This document shows, in pieces, positions 16,087 to 27,322 of a DNA stretch of 44,587 nucleotides. The notes beneath the pieces were generated by a model. That model was not told the DNA's origin. It saw only the letters and a list, made by a program, of their open reading frames with translations, and searched no databases. The first letter of the stretch is position 1. Each line of letters starts with the position of its first letter. Origin of the DNA: Hominisplanchenecus faecis (lineage in GTDB: Bacteria; Bacillota; Clostridia; Lachnospirales; Lachnospiraceae); assembly GCF_020687205.1 (NCBI RefSeq), contig NZ_JAJEQE010000024.1, positions 1 through 44,587 on the forward strand, in the 5' to 3' direction. Position numbers and translations under genes: made by a program.

Positions 16087-18105
16087 ATGAAACGCAGAAA
16101 ATATTTACTTGCTTGCCTGCTTGCAGGTGTTACCATTGCCATGCCGACAGGGCAGCTCAGTTTTGCAGCAGGGGCACAGAACGATATCAGCCTGATGGCA
16201 GAGTCCGAAAGCCAGAGCGAGACACAGTCTGAAAGCCAGAGTGAATCGGAAACACAGAGCGAGTCACAGTCCGAAAGTCAGAGTGAGTCGGAAAGTCAGT
16301 CTGAGTCCGAGAGTGAAAAGGAATCTGAGACGGAGACACAGGACCCGAATGTTCCGGAAGGATACAAAGGCATTTACAAGGTCAGTGACCTGAGTCTGTT
16401 ATCTTCCAAGCCGGACGGAAAGTATATGCTGATGGCGGATCTGGATCTGAACAGTGCAGAACAGGCAAGTATTTCTGTATTTCGCGGTACACTGGATGGA
16501 AACAACCATACGATCAAAGGGCTGAAACATGCACTGTTCCAGGTGCTTGAAGAGGGAACGGTGAGCAACCTGAATTTATCGAGTGTGCAGATCAGCGGCA
16601 GCGGCGATGCCGGTGCACTTGCAAATGTCATCGGAACCGGCAAAAAAAGTGCAGTTACGATCCAGAATATCACGATCACCGGAAGTGTTACAGGTACCGG
16701 GAATACCGGATCACTGGCGGGTGTTTTGAAGGGGACAGATATCGTGATCTCGAGGATCGCTAACAGTGCGACTGTAGCCGGAACGGCAAATGCCGGTGGC
16801 CTGATCGGACTTGTACAGGCAACAGATGACCAGGAAGGGGCGGCATCTGTGAAGCTGACAGAGAGCTATAACATCGGAGAGGTCAGTGCGGTAACAGCAG
16901 GAGGACTGATCGGTGCAGCAGAGATCCCAAATCTGGCAGCGGCAAGAAACATTGAGATCGCAAACTGCTACAACGCAGGCGTATTGGAAAAAGGGGCCAA
17001 TATCGTAGCGAAGATCACAGCAGGGAACGGTCAGGTCGTGATCAACAAATGTGTCGGTATTCAGTTTTATTATTCTGTGGCATCCGGCATGGTCGGCACG
17101 TCCACAATGGCAGCAGGCAGCACACAGACATCCGGCTGCAGCATTTCAAACAGCTACTATTACAGCATGAATCCGGTCTATGCATTTGAAACAGGAAACT
17201 GCATTACCGGAACAGCAACGGCACTCAATGATGTGCAGATCAAGACACAGAGCTATTTCAAAGATTTTGATTTCGATGGCATCTGGGCTTTGAATGCAGC
17301 AGAAAACGGCGGTTATCCGTATCTGAAACAGACCACCATGCTGCCGGTCAGCTATGTGGCACCGACTGCCGGAACGGTTCTGATGGACAGCAAAACGGGC
17401 GGCAAGTATCTTGTAAGCACCAGAAGCAAAGCAGTTTCCTACGCGGGCGTGCTGGATGAGGAGATCACTTCCGTGAGCATCCCATCTCAGGTGGAGATCA
17501 ACGGCATAACGTATAATGTAACGGCGATCGCAGAAGGGGCACTGAGAGGAAACACAAAGATCACCTATGTATCCGTTCCGTACAGTGTGACGGAAGTTGG
17601 AAAATATGCATTTAAGGGATGTGCATCTCTTACAAAAGTAAGCACCCTCAAATATGTAAAGAATATTTATCAGGAAGCATTTGAAGGCTGCACAAGCCTG
17701 ACAACGATCGGTGCGACCAATTATCGGATCACACTTCCGTCTGTTGAAATGATCGGTGTGCGGGCATTCCGCAGAGTATCACAGGTGCACAGAGTCTATA
17801 TTTCTTCGAAAAATCTGACTACGATCAAAAGGGGGGCGTTCAGCGAATGCAGCGGTATAACGAAGTTTAATGTGGTTTCGACAAAACTGAACAGTATGGG
17901 AAAATATGCACTGTACAGAACCGGCAAGCTGAAGACGGTCATTTTCAAGACCGGGTATCTGACGAAGAGCAACGTGGGAAGCAAGGCATTTAGCGGAATC
18001 AAATCAACGGCAACCTTTACGGTTCCGGCAGGTTCCGTTCAGAATTATAAAGATTTATTTAAGAGCAAGGGAGCGGGGAGCAAATTTAAGGTTAAAAGTT
18101 TGTAA
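16087..18105 (+). CDS. Exported Ser/Glu-repeat, beta-helix and BspA-like LRR surface protein
   Basis: 672 residues from the ATG at 16087 (AAAGGAGGT nine bases upstream). The N-terminal signal peptide ends near FAAGAQ (about 30). Residues about 38-95 are an almost pure Ser-Glu-Gln low-complexity repeat (SESQSE units), probably an extended spacer. Residues about 105-430 hold repeating Gly/Ala/Ile-rich turns resembling Glug-type beta-helix repeats. Residues about 455-672 are BspA-like LRR_5 repeats (EGALRGNTKITYVSVPYSVTEV, KYAFKGCASLTKV). No LPXTG sorting motif; attachment may be through the C-terminal LRR module, which resembles the C-terminus of the 155-3604 protein. Probably an adhesin. Apparently monocistronic, ending at a bidirectional terminator. 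Confidence 0.8.
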   Translation: MKRRKYLLACLLAGVTIAMPTGQLSFAAGAQNDISLMAESESQSETQSESQSESETQSESQSESQSESESQSESESEKESETETQDPNVPEGYKGIYKVSDLSLLSSKPDGKYMLMADLDLNSAEQASISVFRGTLDGNNHTIKGLKHALFQVLEEGTVSNLNLSSVQISGSGDAGALANVIGTGKKSAVTIQNITITGSVTGTGNTGSLAGVLKGTDIVISRIANSATVAGTANAGGLIGLVQATDDQEGAASVKLTESYNIGEVSAVTAGGLIGAAEIPNLAAARNIEIANCYNAGVLEKGANIVAKITAGNGQVVINKCVGIQFYYSVASGMVGTSTMAAGSTQTSGCSISNSYYYSMNPVYAFETGNCITGTATALNDVQIKTQSYFKDFDFDGIWALNAAENGGYPYLKQTTMLPVSYVAPTAGTVLMDSKTGGKYLVSTRSKAVSYAGVLDEEITSVSIPSQVEINGITYNVTAIAEGALRGNTKITYVSVPYSVTEVGKYAFKGCASLTKVSTLKYVKNIYQEAFEGCTSLTTIGATNYRITLPSVEMIGVRAFRRVSQVHRVYISSKNLTTIKRGAFSECSGITKFNVVSTKLNSMGKYALYRTGKLKTVIFKTGYLTKSNVGSKAFSGIKSTATFTVPAGSVQNYKDLFKSKGAGSKFKVKSL

Positions 18106-18153
18106 AAAAGATTGAGAAGCGTTAAGGGTATTTACAAAAAACTCATATAAAAT

Positions 18154-18197
18154 AAAAAAACTTCTGAGATCCGGTATGGATTTCAGAAGTTTTTTTA
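18154..18197. terminator. Bidirectional terminator between the LRR gene and queT
   Basis: AAAAAACTTCTGA-GATCC pairs with GGATT-TCAGAAGTTTTTT around a GGTAT loop. The A-run on one side and T-run on the other allow termination in both directions, as needed between two convergent genes. Confidence 0.92.
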
Positions 18198-18216
18198 TAC
18201 TTATCTTATAACCTTT

Positions 18217-18717
18217 TCAGGCTTTTACTGTGTCGCGGAAGATCACATGGCTGTAATTTTTCAGGGCACTTTGCAGAACCAGTCCGATCACACCGCAGGA
18301 AAGTACTTCACCGATGCCGACTGTCAGCATCATAAACGGGATCGGCAGATTGACACCGTATCCGTAGTAAAGGACGAACGGTACGATCAGGGTGTTGGCA
18401 ATGATCGGCGGCAGCGGAGCTAAGAATCTGCTCTTTTTACGCAGGGCATAAGTTCCGAGGGCTCCAAGCAGTGTGGCAATGCTGCCGAAAACAATATCAG
18501 CAGGGATTGCACCGCCGAACAGGTTGGCAATAATACATCCGACAAACAGTCCCGGAATCGCAGCCGGTGTGAAGAATGGCAGGACGGTCAGTGCTTCAGA
18601 AATACGAACCTGTACTTCACCGAAACTGAACGGTGCAAAGATGATCGTCAGCACGACATAGATCGCTGCGATCACAGCAGCCTGGGTTAAAAAGGTTACT
18701 TTGTTAGACTTTTTCAT
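18217..18717 (-). CDS. queT: QueT-type queuosine-precursor transporter (ECF S-component)
   Basis: 166 residues, five to six hydrophobic helices. It begins MKKSNKVTFLTQAAVIAAIYVVLT and contains FSFGEVQVRISEALTVLPFFTPAAIPGLFVG and ANLFGGAIPADIVFGSIATLLG, the hallmarks of the QueT family. As the substrate-binding S-component, it would need the EcfA/EcfT energising module encoded elsewhere. It probably imports preQ0/preQ1-like deazapurines for tRNA queuosine. AAAGGAG precedes the ATG. The leader carries a preQ1-like aptamer that would expose or hide this SD, which supports the substrate call. Confidence 0.9.
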   Translation of the reverse strand: MKKSNKVTFLTQAAVIAAIYVVLTIIFAPFSFGEVQVRISEALTVLPFFTPAAIPGLFVGCIIANLFGGAIPADIVFGSIATLLGALGTYALRKKSRFLAPLPPIIANTLIVPFVLYYGYGVNLPIPFMMLTVGIGEVLSCGVIGLVLQSALKNYSHVIFRDTVKA

Positions 18718-18726
18718 GATATTTTT

Positions 18727-18769
18727 CTCCTTTAGTTTTGTTTTATGAGTGGAAGGTCACGAACACTCA
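18727..18769 (-). promoter_or_regulatory. preQ1 class I-like riboswitch overlapping the queT SD
   Basis: On the minus strand TGAGTG pairs with CACTCA around a 12-base loop TTCGTGACCTTC, followed by an A-rich tail ATAAAACAAAACTAA and then AGGAG. The loop CCTT can pair with the AAGG of the SD, forming the H-type pseudoknot of the very small preQ1-I aptamers. These also have a 5-6 bp stem, a loop of about 10-12 bases and an A-rich tail ending in CTAA or CAAGG. The queT context agrees. Upstream in the same leader lie GCAA-GCCC/GGGCTTGC (18784-18816 region) and a CGGCGG/CCGCCG hairpin (18780-18794). Confidence 0.7.
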
Positions 18770-18840
18770 GCACATTTTACGGCGGTGACCGCCGGCAAGC
18801 CCGATAAGACCTTGTTTTTAAGGGCTTTGCAACGGCTCAA

Positions 18841-18869
18841 AGTATAACACAGTGCCGGAAAGATTGCAA
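18841..18869 (-). promoter_or_regulatory. Sigma-A promoter of queT
   Basis: On the minus strand TTGCAA, a 17-base spacer and TATACT with a TG extension. This is the same hexamer pair and spacing as the rpmJ promoter. It gives a leader of about 115 bases. Confidence 0.75.
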
Positions 18870-18987
18870 CAGAAAGCTGGAAAATCTATGCTGTGTCTGC
18901 TGTGTCAGAATCTGGAAGCGTATTTCGACACTTCCCTGAAAGTGTATAAAAATTTGGCATTTTTGGGGGAATGTATACCAGATTTGG

Positions 18988-19016
18988 TAGACAAAAAGGG
19001 AAAAGTAAGATAAACT
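18988..19016 (+). promoter_or_regulatory. Promoter of the ATP synthase operon
   Basis: TAGACA (18988-18993), a 17-base spacer and TAAACT (19011-19016). A GTAAATGC/GCATTTAC hairpin with a TCTTTT loop (19027-19048) follows in the leader. Confidence 0.6.
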
Positions 19017-19108
19017 AAAATTTGTGGTAAATGCTCTTTTGCATTTACAAAGAAGTAAAAAAGAAATCATGTATCAGAAAAGGCGAAGATGGAGTATGAG
19101 GAGGAAAA

Positions 19109-19342
19109 ATGAAGTTTGAAAAAGAAGTGATGCAGAATCTTGCTATGGTCACACAGCTTGGGATTTCTATGCTGGCTCCGATCATTCTCTGCGTATTCGC
19201 AGGCCACTGGCTGGATGAGCGCTTCGGGTTTCACAGCGTGATCGTGCTGCTTCTCTTTGGTATCGCAGCAGGTGTACGCAACTGTTATCTGATCTTAAAA
19301 CAGCTTATTCCGAAAAAAGGAGAAAAGAAACATGGAAGATAA
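19109..19342 (+). CDS. AtpZ/AtpI-family small membrane protein
   Basis: 77 residues with two hydrophobic helices (GISMLAPIILCVFAGHWLDERFG and VIVLLLFGIAAGVRNCYLIL) separated by a short WLDE turn. This is the F0F1-ATPase gene-1 / AtpZ pattern found at the head of many clostridial atp operons. Such proteins help c-ring assembly or act as small cation (Mg) transporters. GAGGAGG lies upstream. Its last codons overlap the next gene by 11 bases, so the two are translationally coupled. Confidence 0.75.
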   Translation: MKFEKEVMQNLAMVTQLGISMLAPIILCVFAGHWLDERFGFHSVIVLLLFGIAAGVRNCYLILKQLIPKKGEKKHGR

Positions 19343-19709
19343 GGTATTGAAAAGTCTGATTTCCGGTATCCTATTATGTGGAATACTGTTTCAGGCAGTC
19401 TTTGTGTGGTTTTCTGATGCAAAGGTCTTTTTTTCACTGGGGCTGTGGATCGGAGTCGGCGTTGCCGTTTTTATGGCATGGCACATCAGGTACAGTTTAG
19501 AAGATGCACTTGATATGTCAGAGGGCGATGCTTCGAAACATATGTACCGTATGTATGGCATCCGTATGGCAGTCGTGCTGGTTGTATTTTTTATTACTGC
19601 CTATTTTGAAATTGGCAGTATGATCGGCGTTCTGCTTGGAGTGATGACTCTGAAAGTCGGAGCATATATGCAGCCTTTGCTTCAGAAAATAAAAAAGAAA
19701 AGAAGGTGA
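19332..19709 (+). CDS. ATP synthase I-like membrane protein
   Basis: 125 residues with about four hydrophobic segments, a basic C-terminus (KIKKKRR) and no catalytic motif. Its position between the AtpZ-like gene and atpB is that of the ATP synthase subunit I/AtpI family, thought to assist c-ring assembly. The start at 19332 overlaps the preceding gene (AAAAAAGGAGAA is within the upstream coding region). Sequence identity within this family is low, so the call rests partly on position. Confidence 0.65.
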   Translation: MEDKVLKSLISGILLCGILFQAVFVWFSDAKVFFSLGLWIGVGVAVFMAWHIRYSLEDALDMSEGDASKHMYRMYGIRMAVVLVVFFITAYFEIGSMIGVLLGVMTLKVGAYMQPLLQKIKKKRR

Positions 19710-19713
19710 ATGA

Positions 19714-20433
19714 GTGAGAGCAGGTTTTTTGCTGGCGGCAAGTGGTGACGTGGATTTTATGATCCATGGACTGTTCAAGTACAGGTTATTCGGACAGGAA
19801 TTCTGGATCACGACCACGCATGTCAGCATACTCGTGGTGATGCTGGTACTGTTTGTGTTTGCACTTGCGGCAAACCGGACGATGCATCACGCACAGGAAG
19901 TGCCGGGATTTTTCCAGAACATCGTTGAGATGATCGTGGAAATGCTGGACGATATGGTAGAGAAAAGCATGGGAAGCTATGCGAAGAAATATCGCAACTA
20001 CATCGGATCGATCTTTATCTTTATTTTTGTCAGCAATATCTCAGGTCTGTTTGGACTTCGTCCTCCGACAGCGGACTATGGCGTAACACTTCCACTGGGA
20101 ATTATCACATTTTGTATCATACAGTACAACAATGTGAAGTACAACAAGTTCGGTGCATTTACCGATCTGTTTAAGCCGATCCCGATTCTCTTCCCGATCA
20201 ACCTGATCGGAGAGATCGCAGTGCCGTTTTCTCTGTCACTGCGTCTGTTCGGAAATGTGCTTTCCGGAACGGTTATGATGTCACTGATCTACTCACTGCT
20301 TTCGAAATTTGCAGTGGGCTGGCCGGGATTTCTTCATATTTACTTTGATCTTTTCTCCGGCGCAATACAGACCTATGTGTTCTGTATGCTGACAATGGTA
20401 TTTACTTCACAGAAAATGCCGCAGGAAAGCTAA
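19714..20433 (+). CDS. atpB: F0 ATP synthase subunit a
   Basis: 239 residues from a GTG start four bases after the previous stop (AGAAGGTG upstream). Five to six transmembrane helices. The essential stator arginine lies in AVPFSLSLRLFGNVLSG, which faces the c-ring carboxylate, and GEIA precedes it as usual. The C-terminal helix contains AIQTYVFCMLTMVF. It provides the ion half-channels of the rotary motor. Confidence 0.95.
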   Translation: MRAGFLLAASGDVDFMIHGLFKYRLFGQEFWITTTHVSILVVMLVLFVFALAANRTMHHAQEVPGFFQNIVEMIVEMLDDMVEKSMGSYAKKYRNYIGSIFIFIFVSNISGLFGLRPPTADYGVTLPLGIITFCIIQYNNVKYNKFGAFTDLFKPIPILFPINLIGEIAVPFSLSLRLFGNVLSGTVMMSLIYSLLSKFAVGWPGFLHIYFDLFSGAIQTYVFCMLTMVFTSQKMPQES

Positions 20434-20504
20434 AGATGTCAGAGCACTGGAAGCGGATCCGTTCGCAGCAGGTGTGCGGCATCATCTGGCAACATCAAGA
20501 AATC

Positions 20505-20531
20505 GTAACTGTGAAGGTAGTGAACAGTTAC
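20505..20531 (+). promoter_or_regulatory. Hairpin upstream of the atpE ribosome-binding site
   Basis: GTAACTGT (20505-20512) pairs perfectly with ACAGTTAC (20524-20531). It lies in the 130-base atpB-atpE gap, followed by an A/T-rich stretch and AGGAGG. It may help set the high translation of the c subunit or protect a processed mRNA end. Confidence 0.4.
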
Positions 20532-20551
20532 AAATCATACTTTAATATTAG

Positions 20552-20830
<279 letters not shown>

Positions 20831-20845
20831 AAAGGGGGCAAAACG

Positions 20846-21361
20846 TTGGAACGACTGTTTAATCTGGATCCTCAGCTGATTCACGACGCCGTTCTGCTGG
20901 CACTTGCAGTATTTGTCATGTTTACGTTTCTGTCCTATCTGCTGTTTAATCCGGCAAGAGATTTCCTGAAAAAGAGACAGGATAAGATCAAAAACGATCT
21001 GGATACCGCCGCAGCAGATAAAGCAGATGCACGTAAACTCAAAGAAGATTACAATGCGAAAATTCAGAATATCAATGCAGAGGCAGAAGAAATCCTTTCA
21101 CAGGCAAGACAGAAAGCTCTGGATAACGAAGCGAAGATCATTGCCGAAGCAAAAGAAGAAGCTGCAAGAATTCTTTCAAGAGCAAATGCCCAGGTTGAAC
21201 TGGAGCGTAAAGCTGCTGCAGATGATATGAAGAAAGAAATGATCGCACTTGCATCTTTGATGGCAGAAAAGGCAGTAGCCGGTGCGGTTGATGCAAAAGT
21301 TCAGGATACGATGGTAGAGAGTACACTGAAAGAAATAGGGGAGGACACATGGCGAAAGTAG
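20846..21361 (+). CDS. atpF: F0 ATP synthase subunit b
   Basis: 171 residues from a TTG start behind AAAGGGGG. One N-terminal membrane helix (VLLALAVFVMFTFLSYLLF) is followed by a long charged, Ala-rich coiled coil (about 40-150), the peripheral stalk. It overlaps the start of atpH by 13 bases. Normal length. Confidence 0.95.
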   Translation: MERLFNLDPQLIHDAVLLALAVFVMFTFLSYLLFNPARDFLKKRQDKIKNDLDTAAADKADARKLKEDYNAKIQNINAEAEEILSQARQKALDNEAKIIAEAKEEAARILSRANAQVELERKAAADDMKKEMIALASLMAEKAVAGAVDAKVQDTMVESTLKEIGEDTWRK

Positions 21362-21900
21362 CGGCGAAGGTATATGGTGACGCGCTGTTCGAGCTGGCGG
21401 TGGAAGAGAACCGCTGTGACCAGTTTCTGGAAGAGATTTGTGCCGTAGAGAACGCACTTGACCAGAATCCCCAGGCAGAGACGCTGCTCTGCCATCCGGG
21501 TATCGGCAGCGAGGAAAAGCAGGATTTTATCGAAAAATGTTTCAAGGGAAACGTCTCAGACGATATGACAGGATTTTTACAGATTCTTGTGAAGAAGGGA
21601 CGCTTTTCCGAGAGAAATGCCATATTTGCATATTTTACAGCTAAAGTGAAAGAATACAAAAAAATTGGTGTGGCTCTGGTGACATCTCCATTTGAGCTTA
21701 CCGCAGAACAGAAGACTAAGATCGAAAAGAGACTTCTGGATACTACGGACTACAAAAAGATGGAGATCACATACCGCGAGGATAAGACGCTGATCGGCGG
21801 TCTGGTGATCCGGATCGGAGACCGTGTCATTGACACCAGTATAAAGAGCAGGCTGGAAGAGCTGAGGCTGCAGCTCATGGGAATTTCCCTCGAAGCCTGA
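21349..21900 (+). CDS. atpH: F1 ATP synthase subunit delta
   Basis: 183 residues. An N-terminal helical domain ([23 protein letters not shown]) binds the top of alpha. The C-terminal domain (about 105-183) with [32 protein letters not shown] is diagnostic of OSCP/delta. The start within atpF (GGGGAGGA upstream) implies coupled translation. Confidence 0.95.
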   Translation: MAKVAAKVYGDALFELAVEENRCDQFLEEICAVENALDQNPQAETLLCHPGIGSEEKQDFIEKCFKGNVSDDMTGFLQILVKKGRFSERNAIFAYFTAKVKEYKKIGVALVTSPFELTAEQKTKIEKRLLDTTDYKKMEITYREDKTLIGGLVIRIGDRVIDTSIKSRLEELRLQLMGISLEA

Positions 21901-21937
21901 GAGAAGAAAACAGCATGAAAGAAGGTGCAAAGACCTT

Positions 21938-23452
21938 ATGAATTTGAAACCTGAGGAAATAAGCTCAGTGATAAAAGAAGAGATCAAAAGATATTCTTCC
22001 CATATGTCCGTTGCAGAAGTGGGCACGGTTATTCAGGTTGCAGATGGTATCGCACGTATCCACGGCCTTGAGAAGGCGATGCAGGGTGAGCTTCTGGAGT
22101 TTCCGCATGGTGTGCGGGGCATGGTGCTCAACCTGGAGGAGGATAACGTAGGTGCCGTACTGCTCGGTGATGCAACGAATATCGAAGAGGGCGATATCGT
22201 AAAGACTACCGGCACCGTTGTGGAAGTTCCGGTAGGCGATGAGATGATCGGCAGGGTTGTCAATGCCCTTGGACAGCCGATCGATGGCAAAGGTCCGATC
22301 TCAAGCAGGAAATTCCGTAAGATCGAAAGAGTAGCTTCCGGAGTTATCGACCGAAAGAGCGTAGATACCCCGCTTCAGACAGGTATCAAGGCAATTGACT
22401 CCATGGTGCCGATCGGAAGAGGACAGCGTGAGCTGATCATCGGAGACCGTCAGACCGGTAAGACAGCGATCGCGATTGACACGATCATCAACCAGAAGGG
22501 TCAGAATGTAAAATGTATTTATGTAGCGATCGGTCAGAAAGCATCGACCGTTGCCAATATCGTAAAGACACTGGAAGAAAACGGAGCCATGGATTATACA
22601 ACCGTTGTAGCATCCACTTCCAGTGAACTTGCTCCGCTGCAGTATATCGCACCGTATTCCGGATGTGCGATCGGAGAAGAATGGATGGAGAATGGAGAGG
22701 ACGTACTGATCATTTACGATGATCTGTCCAAACATGCGACAGCTTACCGTACACTTTCCTTACTTCTGCGTCGTCCACCAGGCCGTGAAGCTTATCCGGG
22801 AGACGTTTTCTATCTGCATTCCAGACTTCTGGAGCGTGCGGCGAGACTTTCCGATGAACTTGGCGGAGGATCTCTGACGGCACTGCCGATCATCGAGACA
22901 CAGGCAGGTGACGTTTCCGCTTATATTCCGACGAACGTTATTTCCATCACAGACGGTCAGATCTATCTGGAGACAGAGATGTTCAATGCTGGATTCCGCC
23001 CGGCGGTAAATGCCGGACTTTCTGTATCACGAGTTGGAGGTTCCGCTCAGATCAAGGCAATGAAAAAGATCGCTGCCCCGATCCGAGTAGAGCTGGCACA
23101 GTTCCGTGAGCTGGCATCTTTTGCACAGTTTGGTTCCGAACTGGATGCCGATACCAAAGAAAAGCTGGCACAGGGCGAGCGTATCCGTGAAGTCCTCAAA
23201 CAGCCGCAGTATGCACCGGTTCCGGTAGAATATCAGGTTATCATCCTGTATGCGGCTACCAGAAAACATCTGCTGGATATTCCGACAGAAAAAGTTCTGG
23301 AGTTTGAAGAAGCACTGTTTGAATATATCAAGACCAAATATCCGGAAATTCCGGAGAGCATCAAAGAGACCAGGGTACTTTCCGACGAAGCAGAGCAGAA
23401 ACTGATCCAGGCGATCGGTGAGTGCAAAGCAAAATTTTCTGCAGCTGAATAA
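21938..23452 (+). CDS. atpA: F1 ATP synthase subunit alpha
   Basis: 504 residues, full length. The P-loop is [15 protein letters not shown], and the arginine finger region is in [25 protein letters not shown] followed by [18 protein letters not shown]. It is the non-catalytic nucleotide-binding subunit alternating with beta in the F1 head. It lies 37 bases after atpH. Confidence 0.98.
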   Translation: MNLKPEEISSVIKEEIKRYSSHMSVAEVGTVIQVADGIARIHGLEKAMQGELLEFPHGVRGMVLNLEEDNVGAVLLGDATNIEEGDIVKTTGTVVEVPVGDEMIGRVVNALGQPIDGKGPISSRKFRKIERVASGVIDRKSVDTPLQTGIKAIDSMVPIGRGQRELIIGDRQTGKTAIAIDTIINQKGQNVKCIYVAIGQKASTVANIVKTLEENGAMDYTTVVASTSSELAPLQYIAPYSGCAIGEEWMENGEDVLIIYDDLSKHATAYRTLSLLLRRPPGREAYPGDVFYLHSRLLERAARLSDELGGGSLTALPIIETQAGDVSAYIPTNVISITDGQIYLETEMFNAGFRPAVNAGLSVSRVGGSAQIKAMKKIAAPIRVELAQFRELASFAQFGSELDADTKEKLAQGERIREVLKQPQYAPVPVEYQVIILYAATRKHLLDIPTEKVLEFEEALFEYIKTKYPEIPESIKETRVLSDEAEQKLIQAIGECKAKFSAAE

Positions 23453-23492
23453 AGCAGCATGATGACGGAAAAGAAAGCAGGAGGATGATACC

Positions 23493-25783
<2,291 letters not shown>

Positions 25784-25794
25784 GGAGGTGTAAA

Positions 25795-26214
25795 ATGGCA
25801 GCAGACAATCTTTTTGATCTGAAGATCATTACACCGGATCGTGTATTTTACAGTGGAAAAGCCAGTTTTCTGGAGCTGAATACCGTAGAAGGCGGGATTG
25901 GTATCTATAAGAACCATATTCCGATGACAACCGTTCTGGAGCCGGGGATCGCCACGATCACCGAAGAAGGCGGAAATAAAAAGGAAGCAGCACTGCACAC
26001 CGGATTTATGGAAATCTTAGGTGACAGGATCACGATCCTTGCAGAGATTGCCGAGTGGCCGGATGAGATTGACCGCAACCGGGCACAGGAAGCAAAGATC
26101 CGTGCAGAACGCAGACTGCAGAATGATAAGTCCAACGTCAATATCACGCGGGCAGAGCTGGCACTGCACAAGGCACTGGTCCGTATCGAACTGGCAGACC
26201 ATGTAACAAAATAA
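25795..26214 (+). CDS. atpC: F1 ATP synthase subunit epsilon
   Basis: 139 residues. An N-terminal beta sandwich (LFDLKIITPDRVFYSGKASFLELNTVEGGIGI) and a C-terminal helical hairpin (NRAQEAKIRAERRLQ to ARAELALHKALVRIELA-like) that can inhibit ATP hydrolysis. Last gene of the operon, 11 bases after atpD. Confidence 0.96.
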   Translation: MAADNLFDLKIITPDRVFYSGKASFLELNTVEGGIGIYKNHIPMTTVLEPGIATITEEGGNKKEAALHTGFMEILGDRITILAEIAEWPDEIDRNRAQEAKIRAERRLQNDKSNVNITRAELALHKALVRIELADHVTK

Positions 26215-26225
26215 CAATAATAATA

Positions 26226-26266
26226 AGAAAACCGGCAGGATATGTTTATATCCGGGCCGGTTTTCT
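26226..26266 (+). terminator. Terminator of the ATP synthase operon
   Basis: AGAAAACCGGC and GGATAT pair with ATATCC and GCCGGTTTTCT around a GTTT loop: a long stem with a T-tract in its 3' arm. Confidence 0.92.
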
Positions 26267-26410
26267 GCTGCCTGAAGTTTTCAGTACTTAACTTGAGATG
26301 AAAATGTTCTGCAAAAGCAAACGAAAAGAGTTTTTTTGTATATTCTTCCAGAGACGGGAAATAATGAAAACAGACGAAACTAAATTCGGGAAACAATGGA
26401 GGGATATAGG

Positions 26411-27181
26411 ATGCAAAGATGGCTGAAACGGGCAGGACTGATTCTGTTTTTTGGCCTGTGGGCAGCGGCAGGACTGCAGATCTGGGCAAAGAAACAGGAA
26501 AGCAGAGAGATGGAGGCAGTGGCAGCGTTCTCGAATATTGGAACAGACAACCGCAGCGGTATCGTGCAGTACTATGGAAAGCTGAAAAAAGAGAAGCAGG
26601 TGCAGATGCTGGAACGCCGGGAAGAATACCTGCGGCAGATCGCAGCCTCACTTGGTATTTCCAGTCAGATTCTGGTCTATCGTACCTACGGAGAGGACAG
26701 TCAGAGTGTCGTACTGCAAAAAGAAGGGGCAAACGCCGATACTGTGCTGCGTCTTGTCACCTGGAGAGAAAAAGGGGCGATCACCGGACAGAGCCTGTAT
26801 GCAAACGTGACTATTCCCGGCGGCGGATTTGAAGAGGCACAGACCTTAAGAACGAAAATGCAGAACGTTCTGGATGAAACGATGGAAAGCAAACGAAGCA
26901 GTGTGGCAGTGCAAGGGTTTTATCTCGGAAATCTGTCAGAAGAGAAAAAAGAAGCGATCGCAGAACAGCTGCTGGAAGATATGCATGCCAGAACCGTGAT
27001 CAAAAACCAGGATGGGAATCTGTATACGGTTTATGCCTACAGTCCCTGTTTTTCGGAGAGTGTAAGGCAGGGGACAACCCGGGTAAATCTGACACTGACC
27101 ATGTATTACAACAGCAGGACGCAGCAGACAGAAATATGTGCGGCAGTTCCGGCAATCGGGGTGAGCGGGGAAAGTGCTTGA
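26411..27181 (+). CDS. YwmB-like exported/anchored protein (TATA-box-binding-like fold)
   Basis: 256 residues from the ATG at 26411 (GGAGGG seven bases upstream; an ATG at 26396 contains that SD and is rejected). One N-terminal hydrophobic helix (AGLILFFGLWAAAGLQIWA) acts as signal or anchor, and the rest is soluble and extracytoplasmic. The pattern and the position right after atpC match YwmB (DUF1779), which lies near atpC in B. subtilis before murAA and spoIID. The murA/spoIID genes do not follow here. Function unknown. Confidence 0.6.
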   Translation: MQRWLKRAGLILFFGLWAAAGLQIWAKKQESREMEAVAAFSNIGTDNRSGIVQYYGKLKKEKQVQMLERREEYLRQIAASLGISSQILVYRTYGEDSQSVVLQKEGANADTVLRLVTWREKGAITGQSLYANVTIPGGGFEEAQTLRTKMQNVLDETMESKRSSVAVQGFYLGNLSEEKKEAIAEQLLEDMHARTVIKNQDGNLYTVYAYSPCFSESVRQGTTRVNLTLTMYYNSRTQQTEICAAVPAIGVSGESA

Positions 27182-27322
27182 TTATTTGCAGAAGATTGCG
27201 TATGATAAAGCGTATAGTATCTTCTGACAACTGCAGCATGCATTGTCAGGCAAATAAAAATGCAGGAATCATGCGTGATCTTTGTGCTTTGCAGGCCGGG
27301 GATTACGAAGACAGGAGAGATT

